Positions 1-12,453 of a stretch of DNA of 64,000 nucleotides are shown piece after piece. Within the stretch, counting starts at the first letter, position 1; each line of letters starts with the position of its first letter. The position numbers and the translations under genes were made by a program. This stretch comes from Saururus chinensis (lineage: Eukaryota > Streptophyta > Magnoliopsida > Piperales > Saururaceae): contig CP141148.1 in NCBI GenBank assembly GCA_035235625.1, positions 35,465,057 to 35,529,056 on the forward strand, read 5' to 3'. Under the pieces are notes generated by a model, which saw only the letters and a program-made list of their open reading frames with translations, was not told the origin of the DNA and did not search any database.

Positions 1-3000
1 TGACTACGCCTGCTAGCAAGCTCTCATGGAAGTTGAAATGGGGAACCGCATCAAGCAAATTACACATGCAACGGATAGCAACATGTTTAAAATAAGGCTG
101 ACACTGCAAAACTTTTAACTTTTGCATGTATACCTAAAAAACAAAACAAAAACCAGATGTAAGTTGCAATCTAAATAAGAATCGAGTCTCTAAATTTTGC
201 AAAAATATCAATGAGAAGCAACTGATATAAAATGATCTGCCCAAATAAGATAATGTAATTGGTGATACAGTGGAATATAGTTATCCCTCTCATGAAATTG
301 CTCAAGAAACTATGTAAGCCTCAGGGTTGTGGATAAGCTGGCACCAGAACTAGTAGACTTTCTAAGACTAATTTCACCAAATTAAGAGATCAACTTGAGT
401 AAGCAGGAAACAGGATACCTGCTGTCGTTGAGTAGCAGACAGGTTCAGTTCTCCAAAACAGTCTCCAAACAGACTGTCAATTGACAGTATGAACTGCTAA
501 CACACTGGCTTTCAGTTGTATGGCACAGACGGGGTTCAAACAGCCGTAATTTAGGCTTATTACAGCCTGATTTCAAAGCAATACTCGATGGGCATAATGG
601 AGGAGTTTCAGAATCTACAAGAATTGGGAAATGCAAATTTTTATTGCATAACAAAACTGAACTACAGAACCAACAATTATTATGTTATATATGACTGTTG
701 GCACCCCTTAAACTTTACTAAACTTAGGTACACAGCCCAATCAAGCCCTATCCCAAATCCCAGTAAGAACACCAAAACAAACTTTAATACCTATTTTAAT
801 TGCACAAAAACTAATTAAAGCAGTAGTTTCCCAAAACTGAATATCTTCGGGGGCGCTATTGCCCCAAAAAGAACCACATAAAGCTTCAAATGTGGTCTTC
901 CAAATTCAATCTAAATTTGCTGGACACAGTTTTCTGGGGAATATGCAACTCATAGGACAACTTCTACAAATAACAAAAATACCTCCAAACTCTCAAAAAA
1001 TTCAATTTTGCACCTAACACCAAAACTGAATAGGAAACACTCTTCTAGCATGTTTCTGAAGCTATTTATTATGACCTGCGCCCTAGGGGTCAGGTCCACT
1101 TGTTTAATTAGGATTTGCTCAGTTACTAATTAGTGGTAATAAGGTAATTAATTAATTAGTCGAGCATTGTTTTCCTTTAATTATAATTAGCGGGCTTTAG
1201 GATTAATTGTTAGTAGGCTCATTATCATCACTGTAAGTATGTAGGGGTTATGCCCTAATTCAGTCAGTTATGAGAGATCAATGAAAAATAGAGATAATTA
1301 GTTTAGCTTAGTCTTTCCCTCAACCCTAATTCATGTCTTTTCTCCCATTTACCCAATGTTGAGCACTTGTGTATCACCGGGTCTACATCACTATTTTATT
1401 CCTCATTGCATAGGTTTCTTTTTGAATGCCCAATAGCTTCATATATCTCTTCTTCAATCAATTCATGTTGATGTATTACATCAGATATTAACAAGGCAGA
1501 ACCTTGCCACCTTTTAAGAAATAGTAGGGAAAAAGAAAATAAGTCTTTGGCCACATTTAAGTGAATCTTGATAAAAGAAGCATATAGACATGCCAACCTT
1601 ATATGAGCTTAGAAGAGTGGCTTCATAGAAACGCAGCTTTTTTACATCCTTGGAAACTTTCATTTGAAGCTCTTTCTCAGTAGGAAGCCTAATACGATAC
1701 CTGGTGCATCCATGAAAAAAAAAGGTTAATACTTGAAGTCATTATATAGTATATGCTGAAAAACAAGTTACTTTCACAAGTATATTACACAAAGAAAAAA
1801 AAACACGGTGAGAGAGAGACCCAGGTATAATGTCCTTAAATATGGCCAACATGGAGAGAAGCCCAAGTTTAACAATGTCACGGTCTTCATCTTCACACAA
1901 CTCTAGAAGCTCCTTCAAAGACTTAACATTTGCCTCAGGGTTTGCAAGCAGAGATGTTCCAATTTCTGCTAATTTAGCTTTCTTCTTGGTAAATGCCTCT
2001 TCAGCTGAAAGTTCTTTTCTCACTTCATCCTGGGGAAAAAATCATTGATGAAACCGTGCAGGAAAAAGGATAGGACAAGGCCTCACCAAATACAATAAAC
2101 AAACACAAAATTATATATAAAGATCAAATTGCACCAACACTCCAGTCTGCAATGTTTCTGGTGTCTGATCAGTGCCGACTTCTTCCTTTGCTTGCTTCTT
2201 TGCCTCTTTTCTACTTTTCTTCAATTTTGCCCTCTTTTCAGATTTTGTGAGTTTAACAATACTTTTGTCTTTATCATTATCATCACCAGCATCTTTAACA
2301 CCATCTGCTTCTGCTTCCCGTGAAGACTTTTTTAATCGATTTGACTCACCAGAAACTGTAATTGTTTTTAATATATCATTAGAACAATGAATAAAATATA
2401 TTGTAAAATGAATTTCAAATTTGATGTCCTGACAGGAATAACAGAACAAAAAAATGAAAAATTTTCCACAGCCCGAAATAAACGAAAATTGCATTCAAAG
2501 AATTAGCTACAACCTGTCCTATAGTACAATTGGCCATCTAATGTCTTTACAGGAAGTGCTTCAACGGGATCTACTTTGAAAGCTTCTTCTTCTTCAGCCT
2601 GCTTTTGGAGAGAGAGCTTTCTGTTTCTTTTCTCATACAGTAACTCCAATGCATCTTCTTTTTGATCAGCTACACGATTAACATGCCTAAAAATGCAAGA
2701 TTCAGTTTGAACTCATATATTCTTCCTTTACACATACTATATCAATCTTTCTTTCTCTGCATGATTTTTCTTTGTAAGATTACATCAAACAAGCAGTGCA
2801 CATTTATAGGACATTTCACAAACAAAAATAAGAATTTCAGGTACAAAAGTATTCTGGATTTGCAATGTCATCTCAAGATATAATAATTGCAACACTTTAA
2901 CATTTGCATACCCAGGAACCGTGCTAATCTACCTCAAACGATCCGATACTGCCATTACAACCAGAGTGGAGATGAACGGCAAAACAAAACCCGTCAAACA

Positions 3001-3830
3001 CCCCGGCTAACATGGACGATTCTAAATTTCCAATCGATGAATAATGGACGTTAATTGACAAGAGGGTACATTTATACCACGCCCATAAAGCACAAAATTG
3101 ACTCTATATTGGATATAAAGAGATTTTGAAATGATTAATTGAAAATTATCTTTGAACAATCGTAAGACTACAATTTTAGCATCCCTTAGTAAGAAAATTT
3201 ATCCTTTACCCCGATGAATTATAGAATTATATGCGGACAAAAAAAATAGAAGAATTTATTCGAGCTAACTATCCAAATAAAGAGTGTCTCAGCCTGGATC
3301 ATGCACCATAATTAAACTACCATGGAATAGTATGCATTACAAAAATCATTTCAATGTCACTGAGCAGAGTCAGCACTTGCCTTGATTCTCCAAAATTCTA
3401 AAAGTTCGAACAGGTAAAAGGAAATGCCTGAAGGTTAAAAAAAAATTCTAGCAAAAATAAACACCATGAACACATAACACATCAAAATACAATCTCCCTG
3501 CTTCAACCCCACCTAATAAAGCAACAGAAAAGGATCCATTTTTACTCCCAAGCATTTTTAGTTCAGTCTCAATCAAGACCTCAATCATTAACCAAAGCCT
3601 CAACCAAATACCATAAATGAAAGCAAAAAGACGGCAATCCAGCTCAAACATTCGAACCTGGTGATCGACTTCGTGTCGAGATTCTTAAGGAATCCGGCGT
3701 ATGACCGATTGGATTTGACGAACTCGATGTCCTCGTCGGAGACGTGCAACTCGTCGTCTGCCGTCTCCGGCGGGAGCAGCGGAGGAAGGATCACCTTGTT
3801 CTGCTTCTCCTTCCTCTTCTTCCCACCCAT
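1..3830 (-). CDS. NOC3: NOC3, nucleolar complex protein 3 homologue (5' part, partial)
   Basis: NOC3 pairs with NOC2 in the nucleolus/nucleoplasm and is needed for maturation and export of 60S pre-ribosomes; in yeast it is also linked to replication licensing. Coding exons read here are 3658-3830, 2514-2686, 2135-2355, 1821-2029 and 1598-1700. All have GT/AG borders and their phases join in frame to give 293 residues. The start MGGKKRKEKQNKVILPPLLP and the stretch SDEDIEFVKS...YAGFLKNLDTKSITR are family hallmarks, followed by a Lys/Glu-rich segment and the NOC3 domain (KKAKLAEIGTSLLANPEANV, FKDIIPG YRIRLPTEKEL). A further exon at about 1-100 reads PYFKHVAIRCMCNLLDAVPH, then leaves the window. 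The family has a short segment between the last two exons that I could not locate in 101-1597, so one small exon may be missed or lost. The 3' half lies outside the window. Confidence 0.93.
101..1597 (-). other. NOC3 intron region with one unresolved exon
   Basis: This 1.5 kb lies between two confident NOC3 exons. It begins with a good GT donor after SSYK. Homologues have about 15 residues (AYLQKL...-like) before the next exon, and I find no convincing match. The frame ending GELNLSATQRQQ before a GT at about 422 is open but does not resemble the family. The sequence is AT-rich and otherwise featureless. Confidence 0.5.
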
Positions 3831-3865
3831 TTTCGACTCAATAACCGAAACAAAACCCGCAGGAG

Positions 3866-3918
3866 TTGGGCTCTGCCTTCACGTCCCGCCGATCTCTGTT
3901 CGGCAGCATAAACCCTAA
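3866..3918 (-). promoter_or_regulatory. Telo-box and site II-like motif of NOC3
   Basis: A telo-box AAACCCTAA lies at 3910-3918, 80-88 bp upstream of the NOC3 start, and a TTGGGCT motif lies at 3866-3872. This pairing is typical of plant promoters for ribosomal-protein and ribosome-biogenesis genes. No TATA box is evident. Motif presence is observed; function is inferred. Confidence 0.6.
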
Positions 3919-4224
3919 AAACCCCGGCCAGGACAGAGACGGACTACGTGGAGAAGATTCGCGGGAAGATAGCGGGTCCATGAGGTGAAATCTGGACCGT
4001 TCATGTATTGGACCCATTTTTCCACATCTTTGTAGCTAAGACGGCTCGCATCCCCTAAATGGGGTTTGTGAGGGTGGTGATGTATTAACGGTTTTGAAAA
4101 AAAATTCTTTCATAGTAATAAATTTATTTAATTTAAATAATTTAATAATTAAAAAAGAGTATTATAAGCTTATTTTAAATTTTACTAAATATAACTATTG
4201 ATATGGAACAAAGTAACTATTATA

Positions 4225-4565
4225 TTCTCTTTGTTTCGTTATAAATAGTCTAATTAAAATGTATATTAATTTTATATTAATAACTTCATTTGACTTTGTT
4301 TAAATAATTGGATATTAAGAAAGTAATTTAAAGTTTATTTTTTATTCTTTTACTTGTGGATCTTATTATTTAATAAAAATTACTATTTTTATATATTAAA
4401 AAATTAATATGGGAAAGAAAAAGTATATTGAATAAAATAATTAAAATAATTTTTATTTCTTCTATTAACTCTTTTTATTCCGTCAACTAATTACTATGAC
4501 AAAACTAACTATTGATATGAGGCAATTTCTTTTAAAAAAATACCATTAAAATGGGATGGAGAGAC
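4225..4565. mobile_element. Stowaway-like MITE
   Basis: The left end TTCTCTTTGTTTCGTTATAA and the reverse-complemented right end GTCTCTCCATCCCATTTTAA are imperfect terminal inverted repeats of the CTCCCTCCGTCCC class. TA dinucleotides flank both ends, as expected for a Tc1/mariner-derived TA target duplication. The interior is AT-rich and non-coding. Confidence 0.6.
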
Positions 4566-5715
4566 TATTAAGTGCTAAAAAAACTCACTTAAGAGACATC
4601 CATTTGATTTGTATATCCTTTTTTTATGACTCAAATCCATGGACCATATCCGAAAATTTTTGTTATAGACAAAAAATAAGGCCTCTTATTGTAAGGCACT
4701 AAGGCCCACTCCTCCATGTCCACTCAATATCTAATGTAAAATTTAGTTGGACAAAAAAGTGTAGTAGGGTTATTATTATCTAGATAGATATGATTCATTG
4801 ATTGATTGATATATAAAGATATTATTTTAGGTATCAATCCTTAGTGCATGCCTTGCAAAATTTGTGTCCTTCGCAATTAATACTCACATGACATATCTGT
4901 TTTTTTGGCAAATATTCATATGTCATATCTTGTTCCCTTCCTTTTGGTGCATCTTAATTTTGTATTTACTAAATACAAAATATGTGTGACTGTGTGAGCC
5001 CAGCCATTGTGCATTGCGAGGGGACAGATTAGTTTCTGCCCCTTTAGAGCTCACCTCAAACGTATGTGAGCTTAAAAACTTCTTCCCTACAAAATTAATA
5101 TAGTAATTTTTTTTATAACTTCTTTCCTATGAAACTCCTAAATAACACATATTGGCCCCTTGTCTAATGCTTTTTCCCACCATTAATACTCACATGTCCC
5201 ATCCTTTCCTCTCAAATATTTATGTGATTTATATTGCAACCACAATTGATAGGATATCTGCATATCATTCATAATGCAAAATCATGGGGTAGTCATCATC
5301 GATTATGATTGCAGTTAAAAATATGAATTAGTCAAAATACTCAAGATCTGAATTCAATAGGACCAAATTCCAGAAAGCATAGCTTAGGTCTCATGTGGAA
5401 CTAATACAGATGCAAATCTTTGTTTTTTCACACACATCTGACTGCATGTCCGAAAAGTCTTAACAATTGTGTTCAAATTCATTACAAGTAAGGTTCAGAA
5501 GCTAAAAAACAAAGCAATTGAGTTCAATAACTAGCTTGACTTATATAGAGCAAAAAAAATTCATCAAATAATTTTTTTTATGAGTCATCACAAAAGGTTG
5601 ATCTGTTTGTAATTGCAATTAGTTAATAGGCAGTCTAGTTTCCCAATACCTAAACCTGAAATAGAATGAAAACTAATCAGTTCTCATGGTTAAAAATAGT
5701 CTACCTTTCTTAGAC
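4566..5715. other. AT-rich spacer
   Basis: I see no gene, RNA or clear repeat here. The sequence is AT-rich intergenic DNA between the MITE and the tandem duplication. Confidence 0.6.
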
Positions 5716-5949
5716 TTGGATGATGTTCCATGTCATCTTATCCTAAGTATACTGTTATTCTTGCACACCTACTTGGCCACCACAAAGAAAGAAACATGTT
5801 TTAAAGCACGTACTTTGTGGCCAAATGAAAACTTGGACGACATTGCATGTCATCTTATCCTAAGTATACTGTTATTCTTGCACACCTACTTGGCCACCAC
5901 AAAGAAAGAAACATGTTTTAAAGCACATACCTTGTTGCCAAATGAAAAC
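5716..5949. repeat. Two-copy tandem repeat, about 117 bp
   Basis: Two head-to-tail units begin near 5716 and 5832 and are nearly identical. Each contains the shared stretch CATCTTATCCTAAGTATACT and ends with CCAAATGAAAAC. One plus-strand frame stays open across both copies, so a repeated peptide (ATTKKETCFKA) appears. Nothing else suggests a gene. Confidence 0.85.
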
Positions 5950-6336
5950 AAAAAGTTTTAAAGTCCTTAGCAGTGATAATGGGTGCCCACCATGGTTGTA
6001 GTAGCAATGCCAATAATCAAATGGTATTTTTTTTTCACTTCTTTGTGGGTCATCCATGTAGAAGCTTTCAAATAGCAGCCACAGCTCGAAGTTTAAATGT
6101 CAGTACCCACATGATCTTCGTGTTTCTTGGATTCCAGTATATATTTGTATGGCTTCTTACATGGACGAGATGGACTCTAACATGGAAATGTCCACCCCTA
6201 CATCATTTTCAACCTGGTCATTGTCGTATGGTTCTGCCATTAATTGCATGCACTAAAAGGGTTGAATGCAATCTTCTACTGAAAGTGAATCCGGCATTTA
6301 CTTAGTCCATGATTTCCCTGTAGTGGAAAATTTTAC

Positions 6337-6503
6337 GGTCCTCCGGGACGATGTCCACCGTGATATCCTCCAAGGATGAGTTGTCGATTATAAGAATCAT
6401 TGGCGCATATGCTAGTGCACGTAAGTGATGTGCTAGCGCACATTAACTAATATACGCTAGCACACTGAAGTAGATATCCAGGTGGATACCAGACAGGAGG
6501 ACA
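6337..6503. mobile_element. Small MITE-like inverted-repeat element
   Basis: The left end GTCCTCCGGGACGATGTCCA and the reverse complement of the right end, GTCCTCCTGTCTGGTATCCA, form imperfect terminal inverted repeats of about 31 bp. The interior contains short self-complementary GCTAGTGCAC/GTGCTAGC stretches, so the whole 167 bp can fold back. No coding capacity. Confidence 0.55.
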
Positions 6504-8559
6504 AAAAAAAGAACTTCCCCAGTGTAGTATAAAACATTTGCACTACTGTAGTCCCCTCCCCTAATAGTTCAACTTTAATTGAATCACAGCTAACCTAAAT
6601 AAAGATAGAGAAGTGGGTCAAATATCCATGTCCATGCCACAGTCCAATAACTCTGAGATGGCCCATGGAGGTGTCTTGTCTTTTGCATCACTATCAGGAA
6701 GTTTTCACATGTAGAAGAAGGGGGAGGAAAGGAAACCCCTATTAATTGTTCTTCAACTAAGTCATGTTGAATCATCAAAAAAACAACCTAAAAGAGAGGC
6801 ATCCCCCATCACTGTCCCAGCTTTTAATTGTCTTCTTGAGGGGTAGCTAAACAAACACTTTGATTTCTCAAGTGCAGGCCACAAGGGAGGGTAGACATCA
6901 TCATCATTTCCAAACAAATAATAAATGGGTTAGAGATGGGTCGCTTGTTCGAGTGGGTCATGTGGATTAATTGTCCTAATAAATGAGTTAGCACAACTCT
7001 CCTGACTGGCCTTACTTAAAGGCTCTTTTCCTACATTAGGTCAAGTTAGATGAGAAGCATAACTACCTAACATGCTGAGCTCATAACCTCTCATGCTTAC
7101 CTGAATTTGGCTACAATTGGATAAGCTTCACCAAGTTTATTCCTTGGTCCTTTACATAAATTCTTATGCTATTTAATTCAAAACTCAACAGTGATGACAT
7201 ATTATGAATAGGAGATATCACGAAATAAAATCTTCCGTATTTTTCATGTATAAGCTCGATTGACTGAGAAATTATTAGGTAGGCTTGCGCGTATGTGGAA
7301 ATCGTGCTCATCACCAATGCGCTATGTACATGTGAAACAACCTCTACGACCAAAATAAAAATTGCTTGTACGTGTCCATCACTCAATGTCGATTCGCACA
7401 AATTTCCCGCACACTTGGTGTACCTAATAATTTATCCTGTTGAACTTGTGTTATATTAGTATATATCTAAGTCCATTGTACCTTGAATCTTTTAATTAAA
7501 TACCATATGTTATGTGGGTCTATCTATATGAACATTATTACAGACACTAGAAATGATTGACTTTCTCTATGTATTGGATTGCACACAGCTGGGGGACAAT
7601 AATGTTGCAATTTGACCATGGACTTTTCTTGGGAGCCATGATGAAGGGCTGAGATCGGCTGGCGGAGGAACAACTAGCAGGTTCAATTAATGTGCCGTGA
7701 GATGAACGGCTGAGATTGAACATTGGAGCATTAACTTAAAAGCTTGCAAAATTCATCACCCTCCCAAAGTCATTGAATGCATTCATTCATGGGAAAGACT
7801 TCATTACAACGCGTGACACGAACAATTGACACAATACCACATACGCTCCACATTAATTAGGGATTGAATCCAATTCATTCAAACTTTCCCCAACCAAAAA
7901 ACTTTCTCGATTTCAATGGCAATAAAGGCCACCCCCACAGACCCAACTCCGGTTCAATGAAGCAAGCATGCTATCATTCTTCATATCTTAATCTCCATTG
8001 GGACCGCCCCACAATTTGATTTGACCAGCTCAAAACATGCATTTACTCATCTGCATCCAAGCTTGTTCAACTGAACCGACATTTCAAGATCAACCCGGAT
8101 GAAAAGTATCGAGTGGAAATGATAGCCAATTTTGCTTTGCTCACTCACAGAATAAGACAATTTGAAAAGGAAACATTTTGCATAAGCATGGCTTACGTAC
8201 GACAATATGAGCCCAAACATCATAAGTCATCATCAGATTAAGATCCGCTTATAAAAAGGCAAAAATGTCATATTCAGATTTGACTGTAGAAGGGGCAAAA
8301 AATTAATCTGCTTGCTCTCTGAGCAATATTTATTGTTGAATTATAATTTGAAAGTTGATGACACTCATGAACCCTGGCTCATCCAAACATGATATTTAAG
8401 GTATTTTTAAAAATTGATCATATTATTTTAGAGATAGTTTTTAGATTATTTTGGGGGTTAATTATTTTTCAAATTAAACATAAGGGTAATTTTTAGTTAA
8501 TTGAAAAAATTCTCAGCCTCCCTTTGTCAAGAAAATCAAAATTAATTACTCATTGGACA
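6504..8559. other. Intergenic spacer, nothing recognised
   Basis: Two kilobases without a supported gene or RNA. Short open frames such as 7111-7401 on the minus strand have no recognisable motif or splice context. Composition is ordinary AT-rich spacer until the GC-rich island begins. Confidence 0.6.
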
Positions 8560-9130
8560 GAAATTAAGTAGGTATGACAGTCCCTGAACCTCCCGGATTA
8601 GTGAACATTTTCTACCCATGCCGGTTGAACCGGCTCCACCGATTTTGCATTTTTGGGTCGACCAGGTTTCCGGTGGGTCCCAGCGGGGGTGGGGTAAAAA
8701 ATCGAGCACGGGCAATAAATGAAGAGAAGGGTCCCGTCGTACATGAAGAGGAAAACGCCATGCGTGCGACGACGAGGGCGGCAATCAATGCTGCGCCCCC
8801 GCGGGCCGGGCCGACGTGGCGCGTCCGCCAGCTCCCCGCGGGGCCCACTCGGGACGGGGGTTCATTTAATGGCAAGCGCAGACCCGCATTTATTAGATGC
8901 GGGGGTGGGCCCGACCTCGGGAATCGGGGGGGGGCGCAGGACTTTTTTGGATGTTGGAGATCGGACGCCGTCGCGCACACGCCAGCGGCCGGCGGGCCAC
9001 CCGGGATCGAAATGTAATAAATGCAAAATTTTGGGTTTTTTTTATTAGCCGGAGGGGGAGCTGATGTCATCGCGGCCATGTTGGCGTCAGCTGACGGCAA
9101 TGTTAGCTGCGGTGGGTTCCGTAAGCATGA
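8560..9130. other. Isolated GC-rich, CpG-rich island
   Basis: About 570 bp of strikingly GC-rich sequence stands alone in AT-rich spacer. It holds many CpGs, mirrored GGGCCCAC and GTGGGCCC motifs, a GACGTGGC G-box-like motif, and TGACG-type motifs at its right end (TGATGTCATC, GCGTCAGCTGACG). Long frames are open on both strands, but that is expected of GC-rich DNA and none resembles a known protein. It looks more like an orphan promoter or regulatory block, or a GC-rich insertion, than a coding gene. Confidence 0.5.
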
Positions 9131-10494
9131 GCCTAGAACTCCGTTAACTGGCTGGGAGTAGGTTTCATTAAAATCCGAATTTGTCACAGCAGTAGTGCAT
9201 TGAAGCTTTTTATTTTGTCCCGAGTAAAATACACTGAACCTGATCAGTGGTAATTAAGCCGAGTTAAGTTTGTAGTAAGTTAATCCTCCATTTCATTGTG
9301 GGTAGGTTCCAAGTTAAAGCTCTCCAATTAATCTTCATTTACTGCAGCATTAATCTCTTATGTATTGATGACTAAGGGTTAAATACAAGAAACGTTGGAT
9401 GAATATGGGGAGAATTAAGCAGGTGTTCAAGTCGTTGAATTACAAGGTCACGGGCCGAGAGAAACAATGATTAGGTTTAATTAGCGAAAATGTTTTCATG
9501 ACCAGAGACTTGATATAGGGCTCCCAATATAATACATAAAGGGTAACTTTACATAAAGTACCGAGTTATCTTCCATGTACCATGTATAAAACCTATGTGA
9601 CGTGGTCACTAGGCTATAATTATGAAACCCGGTCAAGCTAGATGCGTCCTTTTTTTTGGTCTGTAAAAGTTCAACCAGCCCTGCCCTGCCTTGACTGCAA
9701 TGTTTTAGAAGACAATATTACATATAAGAATTTCATGTTGACAATAGCAACTAACTTATGTGTCATTATTTTTTGAAGCCGGAAAAATCTTGGTGCTTGT
9801 GTTCCTACAAACATTTGAACCGCCAATTAGATAAAAGTGAATGAAAAAACTAAGATGAACTTGCGGGAGTGGGAACATGGACTGACCTTCAACTAATGCA
9901 GGTCAATTTTTTACACAATACACATCAAAAATAAAATAAAATAAAATAAAATTGTTCCCTTGGTGTTGAAAGAGCTTTCTTTGCCAACCATCTTTGGGGT
10001 AACCATGGATTCAGCCCAGCCCTAAATCTAAACCAGACCGGTTGTAATACCCCCTATAACGATTTCAAATGAAAATCCAGCAATTAATTAGAGCATTCAT
10101 CCGCCGATCTTTAAAACGCACAACTTCAGCTAAAATTAGACAAAATTAAATGCATTCCATTGCGAAAATTAGATGATTTAACCATATCTACTTCTCATAA
10201 AAAAGTTATTGGCATCAATCTCAAAAAGGAACCATAATTCTATACTCATTCCAATCCTCCCCACTTTCCGCAATGCCACAATTCCCCCCACCTAAATCAT
10301 GTTGATAATTTGTATAATCACAAAAATGTAAGTAAATACCATATGAGTCCCTAAACCCTACTTAACCACCTATACTGAGAAATGCTCTATGTCATCCACT
10401 GTCTTTCCTTTACTCATTTACAAAATTAACAAACGGTAATTAAGAGAAAAAATAATTAATGGCATTTTCCGTTAAGCTCCGTTCCGTTCCGTTA
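9131..10494. other. Intergenic spacer and probable 3' region of the CFL1-like gene
   Basis: AT-rich sequence with a short AAAAT microsatellite near 9930-9950. The last few hundred bases before 10494 are downstream of the CFL1-like stop and should hold its 3' UTR. No other gene is seen. Confidence 0.55.
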
Positions 10495-11591
10495 CTAAAC
10501 GGCGACGTTAAGGTCGAGTTTTGGCCGCTTCGGGACCGGAGACGGCACGACCGTGTCGCACCGCGGGCATTTCGGGTTACGGCTCGAGATGAGCACGTAC
10601 AGCAGACACCCGGGACACCCCGCCGCGAACATACGCCCCTGGCCCTCCTGCTCCGCCTCCTCCGTCGAGGAGGCGGACGACCCCTCGGCGGAGGCCGGGC
10701 GTTTCCTCCCCGCGGAGGAAGACGATTCCCGCTCCGCCCGCTCCAGCGCCGACTTCACCTTCTCCAGCGTGCACACGCTCTGGCAGGCCCCGGGGGCGGC
10801 CGCGGACGGGACGAGCTTCAGATCGAGGGTCTCGTCAGGAAGGAGGGTTGAGGCGGAGGACGACGCCGCCGCCTGCGGGGGAAGGTTCAGATCCTGCAGC
10901 TGGCTGTGGTGGCGCCGCGGCGGCGGCGATTGCTTCGGATCGGAGGCGCGCGGCTCGAGGTAGATTTTTCCAGACTGGATACAGAAAAAGAGAGAATAAC
11001 TCTATTAATTATTTAATCAAAAAAGATAAAATAGATACTAAGAGATTTTTAGCGTGCAGAAGGGAGGATCGAACAATTTTTGAATCGATAATTTCGTATT
11101 GAATCCAATCGATTTGGAGGAAAACCAACCAAATTTGAAATTTGGAACTTATAAATGGAAGAGTAATTACAAGGAAAGGTGAATCAGGATGAACAGAGAA
11201 TTTTCCAGGAAGAAGATGGCAAGTGATGAGTGAAGTCAAAAACGGAAATTGAAATTTGGGGTCGGCCAAATCCATAGTTTTAACAAAAAAATACAATTTA
11301 TCAGAATTGGGATTGGAGGCAGACAAATCTTCGTGATTTCAAAGCAAAAAAGGGAGAATTAGAAGAGATTATGGAGGGGAAAAACAGGAGGCGACGGGAG
11401 CTTACCATCATGTCGAGGCGCTTCTCCCAGCCGGAGGGGACCTGGACGTCGAGATCGAGCTCCTGCTGGCCGAGCTTGGAGCATCCGCCAAGGAGGTCCC
11501 GGGTGATGAGAGCGGCCACCTTCCCGCCCCCCTCCTCGTCCTTCCCATACCCGCCCAGGATCCGCACCAGTGAGCTCACTTCCGCCGCCAT
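10495..11591 (-). CDS. CURLY FLAG LEAF1-like protein (WW-like motif, EAR repressor motif)
   Basis: Two coding exons, 11406-11591 and 10495-10974, joined by good GT/AG sites, encode 221 residues. ATG at 11591 fits the family start MAAEVSSLVRI; an in-frame TTG just upstream is not a start. Residues about 45-75 (LDLDVQVPSGWEKRL then SGKIYLEP) form the WW-like motif, with the second Trp not apparent. An LxLxL-type LQDLNLPP follows near residue 85. A CPGC...CPRC zinc-ribbon-like pair lies near 182-201, and the C-terminus is an EAR motif, KLDLNVAV. In rice and Arabidopsis, CFL1 proteins restrain cuticle formation through HD-ZIP IV factors, so a nuclear co-repressor role is likely. The exons are far more GC-rich than the surroundings. 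Confidence 0.9.
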
Positions 11592-11690
11592 CAACCAGCA
11601 AGAAAGACCACTTTTTTTCCGGCCGCAGATGAGGAGGCGGAGAGACTGTGAGTTGAAGCAGAGGAAGAGGGAGGAGGGGAGCTGGATGGG

Positions 11691-11700
11691 TTTATATAGA
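11691..11700 (-). promoter_or_regulatory. TATA box of the CFL1-like gene
   Basis: TCTATATAAA on the minus strand lies about 100 bp upstream of the ATG at 11591. The purine-rich plus strand between them (a CT-rich leader in the transcript) fits a plant 5' UTR. Confidence 0.6.
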
Positions 11701-11885
11701 GTGGCCGGGGGAGGGAGCGAGGACCGGAGGGGATGGTTTGAAGTTAAAATAGTAATAAATGAGGGTGCAAATGAGTAATTGGGATGAGTTAAGGGGGGCT
11801 AGTCCTGGGCCTGTCAGTAATTGCTGCAATTAATGCAGGGAAAAGTTGCCGCAGATTTTTTTTATATATAAAATGTAAAAAAATA

Positions 11886-11957
11886 CTCCCTCATGTTAAT
11901 AGTTTTATTTAAATTTTTAAAATAAATTTAAATTTAAATAAAACTACTAACTGATAT
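11886..11957. mobile_element. Stowaway-like MITE remnant
   Basis: A TA-flanked CTCCCTCATGTTAATAGTTT end of the same family as the copies at 12.3 and 14.5 kb is followed by a palindromic TTTAAATTTAAA core and a partial inverted end (AAACTACTAACTGATAT). Short and probably internally deleted. Confidence 0.45.
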
Positions 11958-12265
11958 ATTACACATATTAAAATGTAAACAGTATTTAATTTTGTTTACA
12001 CAATGTTATAATTTTAGTGTTATAGGGTTTCAGTACTGAATAGATAGGGCAAAGGGTAGTTGCGGTGCTAGTTAACAACCTTTGAAAAAATATAATTTTT
12101 TAAATATTTATTTTAAAAATTAATCTAAATTTATTTCTCTTGAAGATGTATGATTGTAGTGTGAAAAAATAGAAGATGATGAACTATGTTACATTAACAT
12201 CGAGTTTAATAGGTGGTGAAGCTATTTTATTATTTTAAAATAGATCATTAAAAATGTTTAATATA

Positions 12266-12453
12266 CACTTTTCACTTTAAATTAATAGCTTTAGTTAGCA
12301 AGAAATTTGTTTTATATTAATAACTCTATTTAAGTAATTAAGTACTTAAAAAAGATTATGATCAACTTACTTTACTTTTTTTTATGTAGGTTTCATTATT
12401 TAATAGAAAGTATGATGTTTTTAAATAAAATTACTAATATAAGACGAATGGGG
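12266..12453. mobile_element. Stowaway-like MITE
   Basis: Starts CACTTTTCACTTTAAATTAA after TA and ends AAGACGAATGGGG before TA, giving imperfect inverted ends. At 188 bp it matches the 14523-14720 copy in length and terminal pattern. Non-coding. Confidence 0.5.

Noticed and set aside
445-654. Candidate missing NOC3 exon
   Set aside because: The peptide does not resemble the segment of NOC3 expected between the flanking exons.
8574-9187. Long open frames on both strands of the GC-rich island
   Set aside because: Stop codons are rare in GC-rich DNA. The frames overlap on opposite strands and none shows a family motif or splice context.
10459-10963. Plus-strand frames of 130-136 residues opposite the CFL1-like gene
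   Set aside because: They are antisense shadows of the GC-rich coding exon; the minus strand carries the recognised protein.
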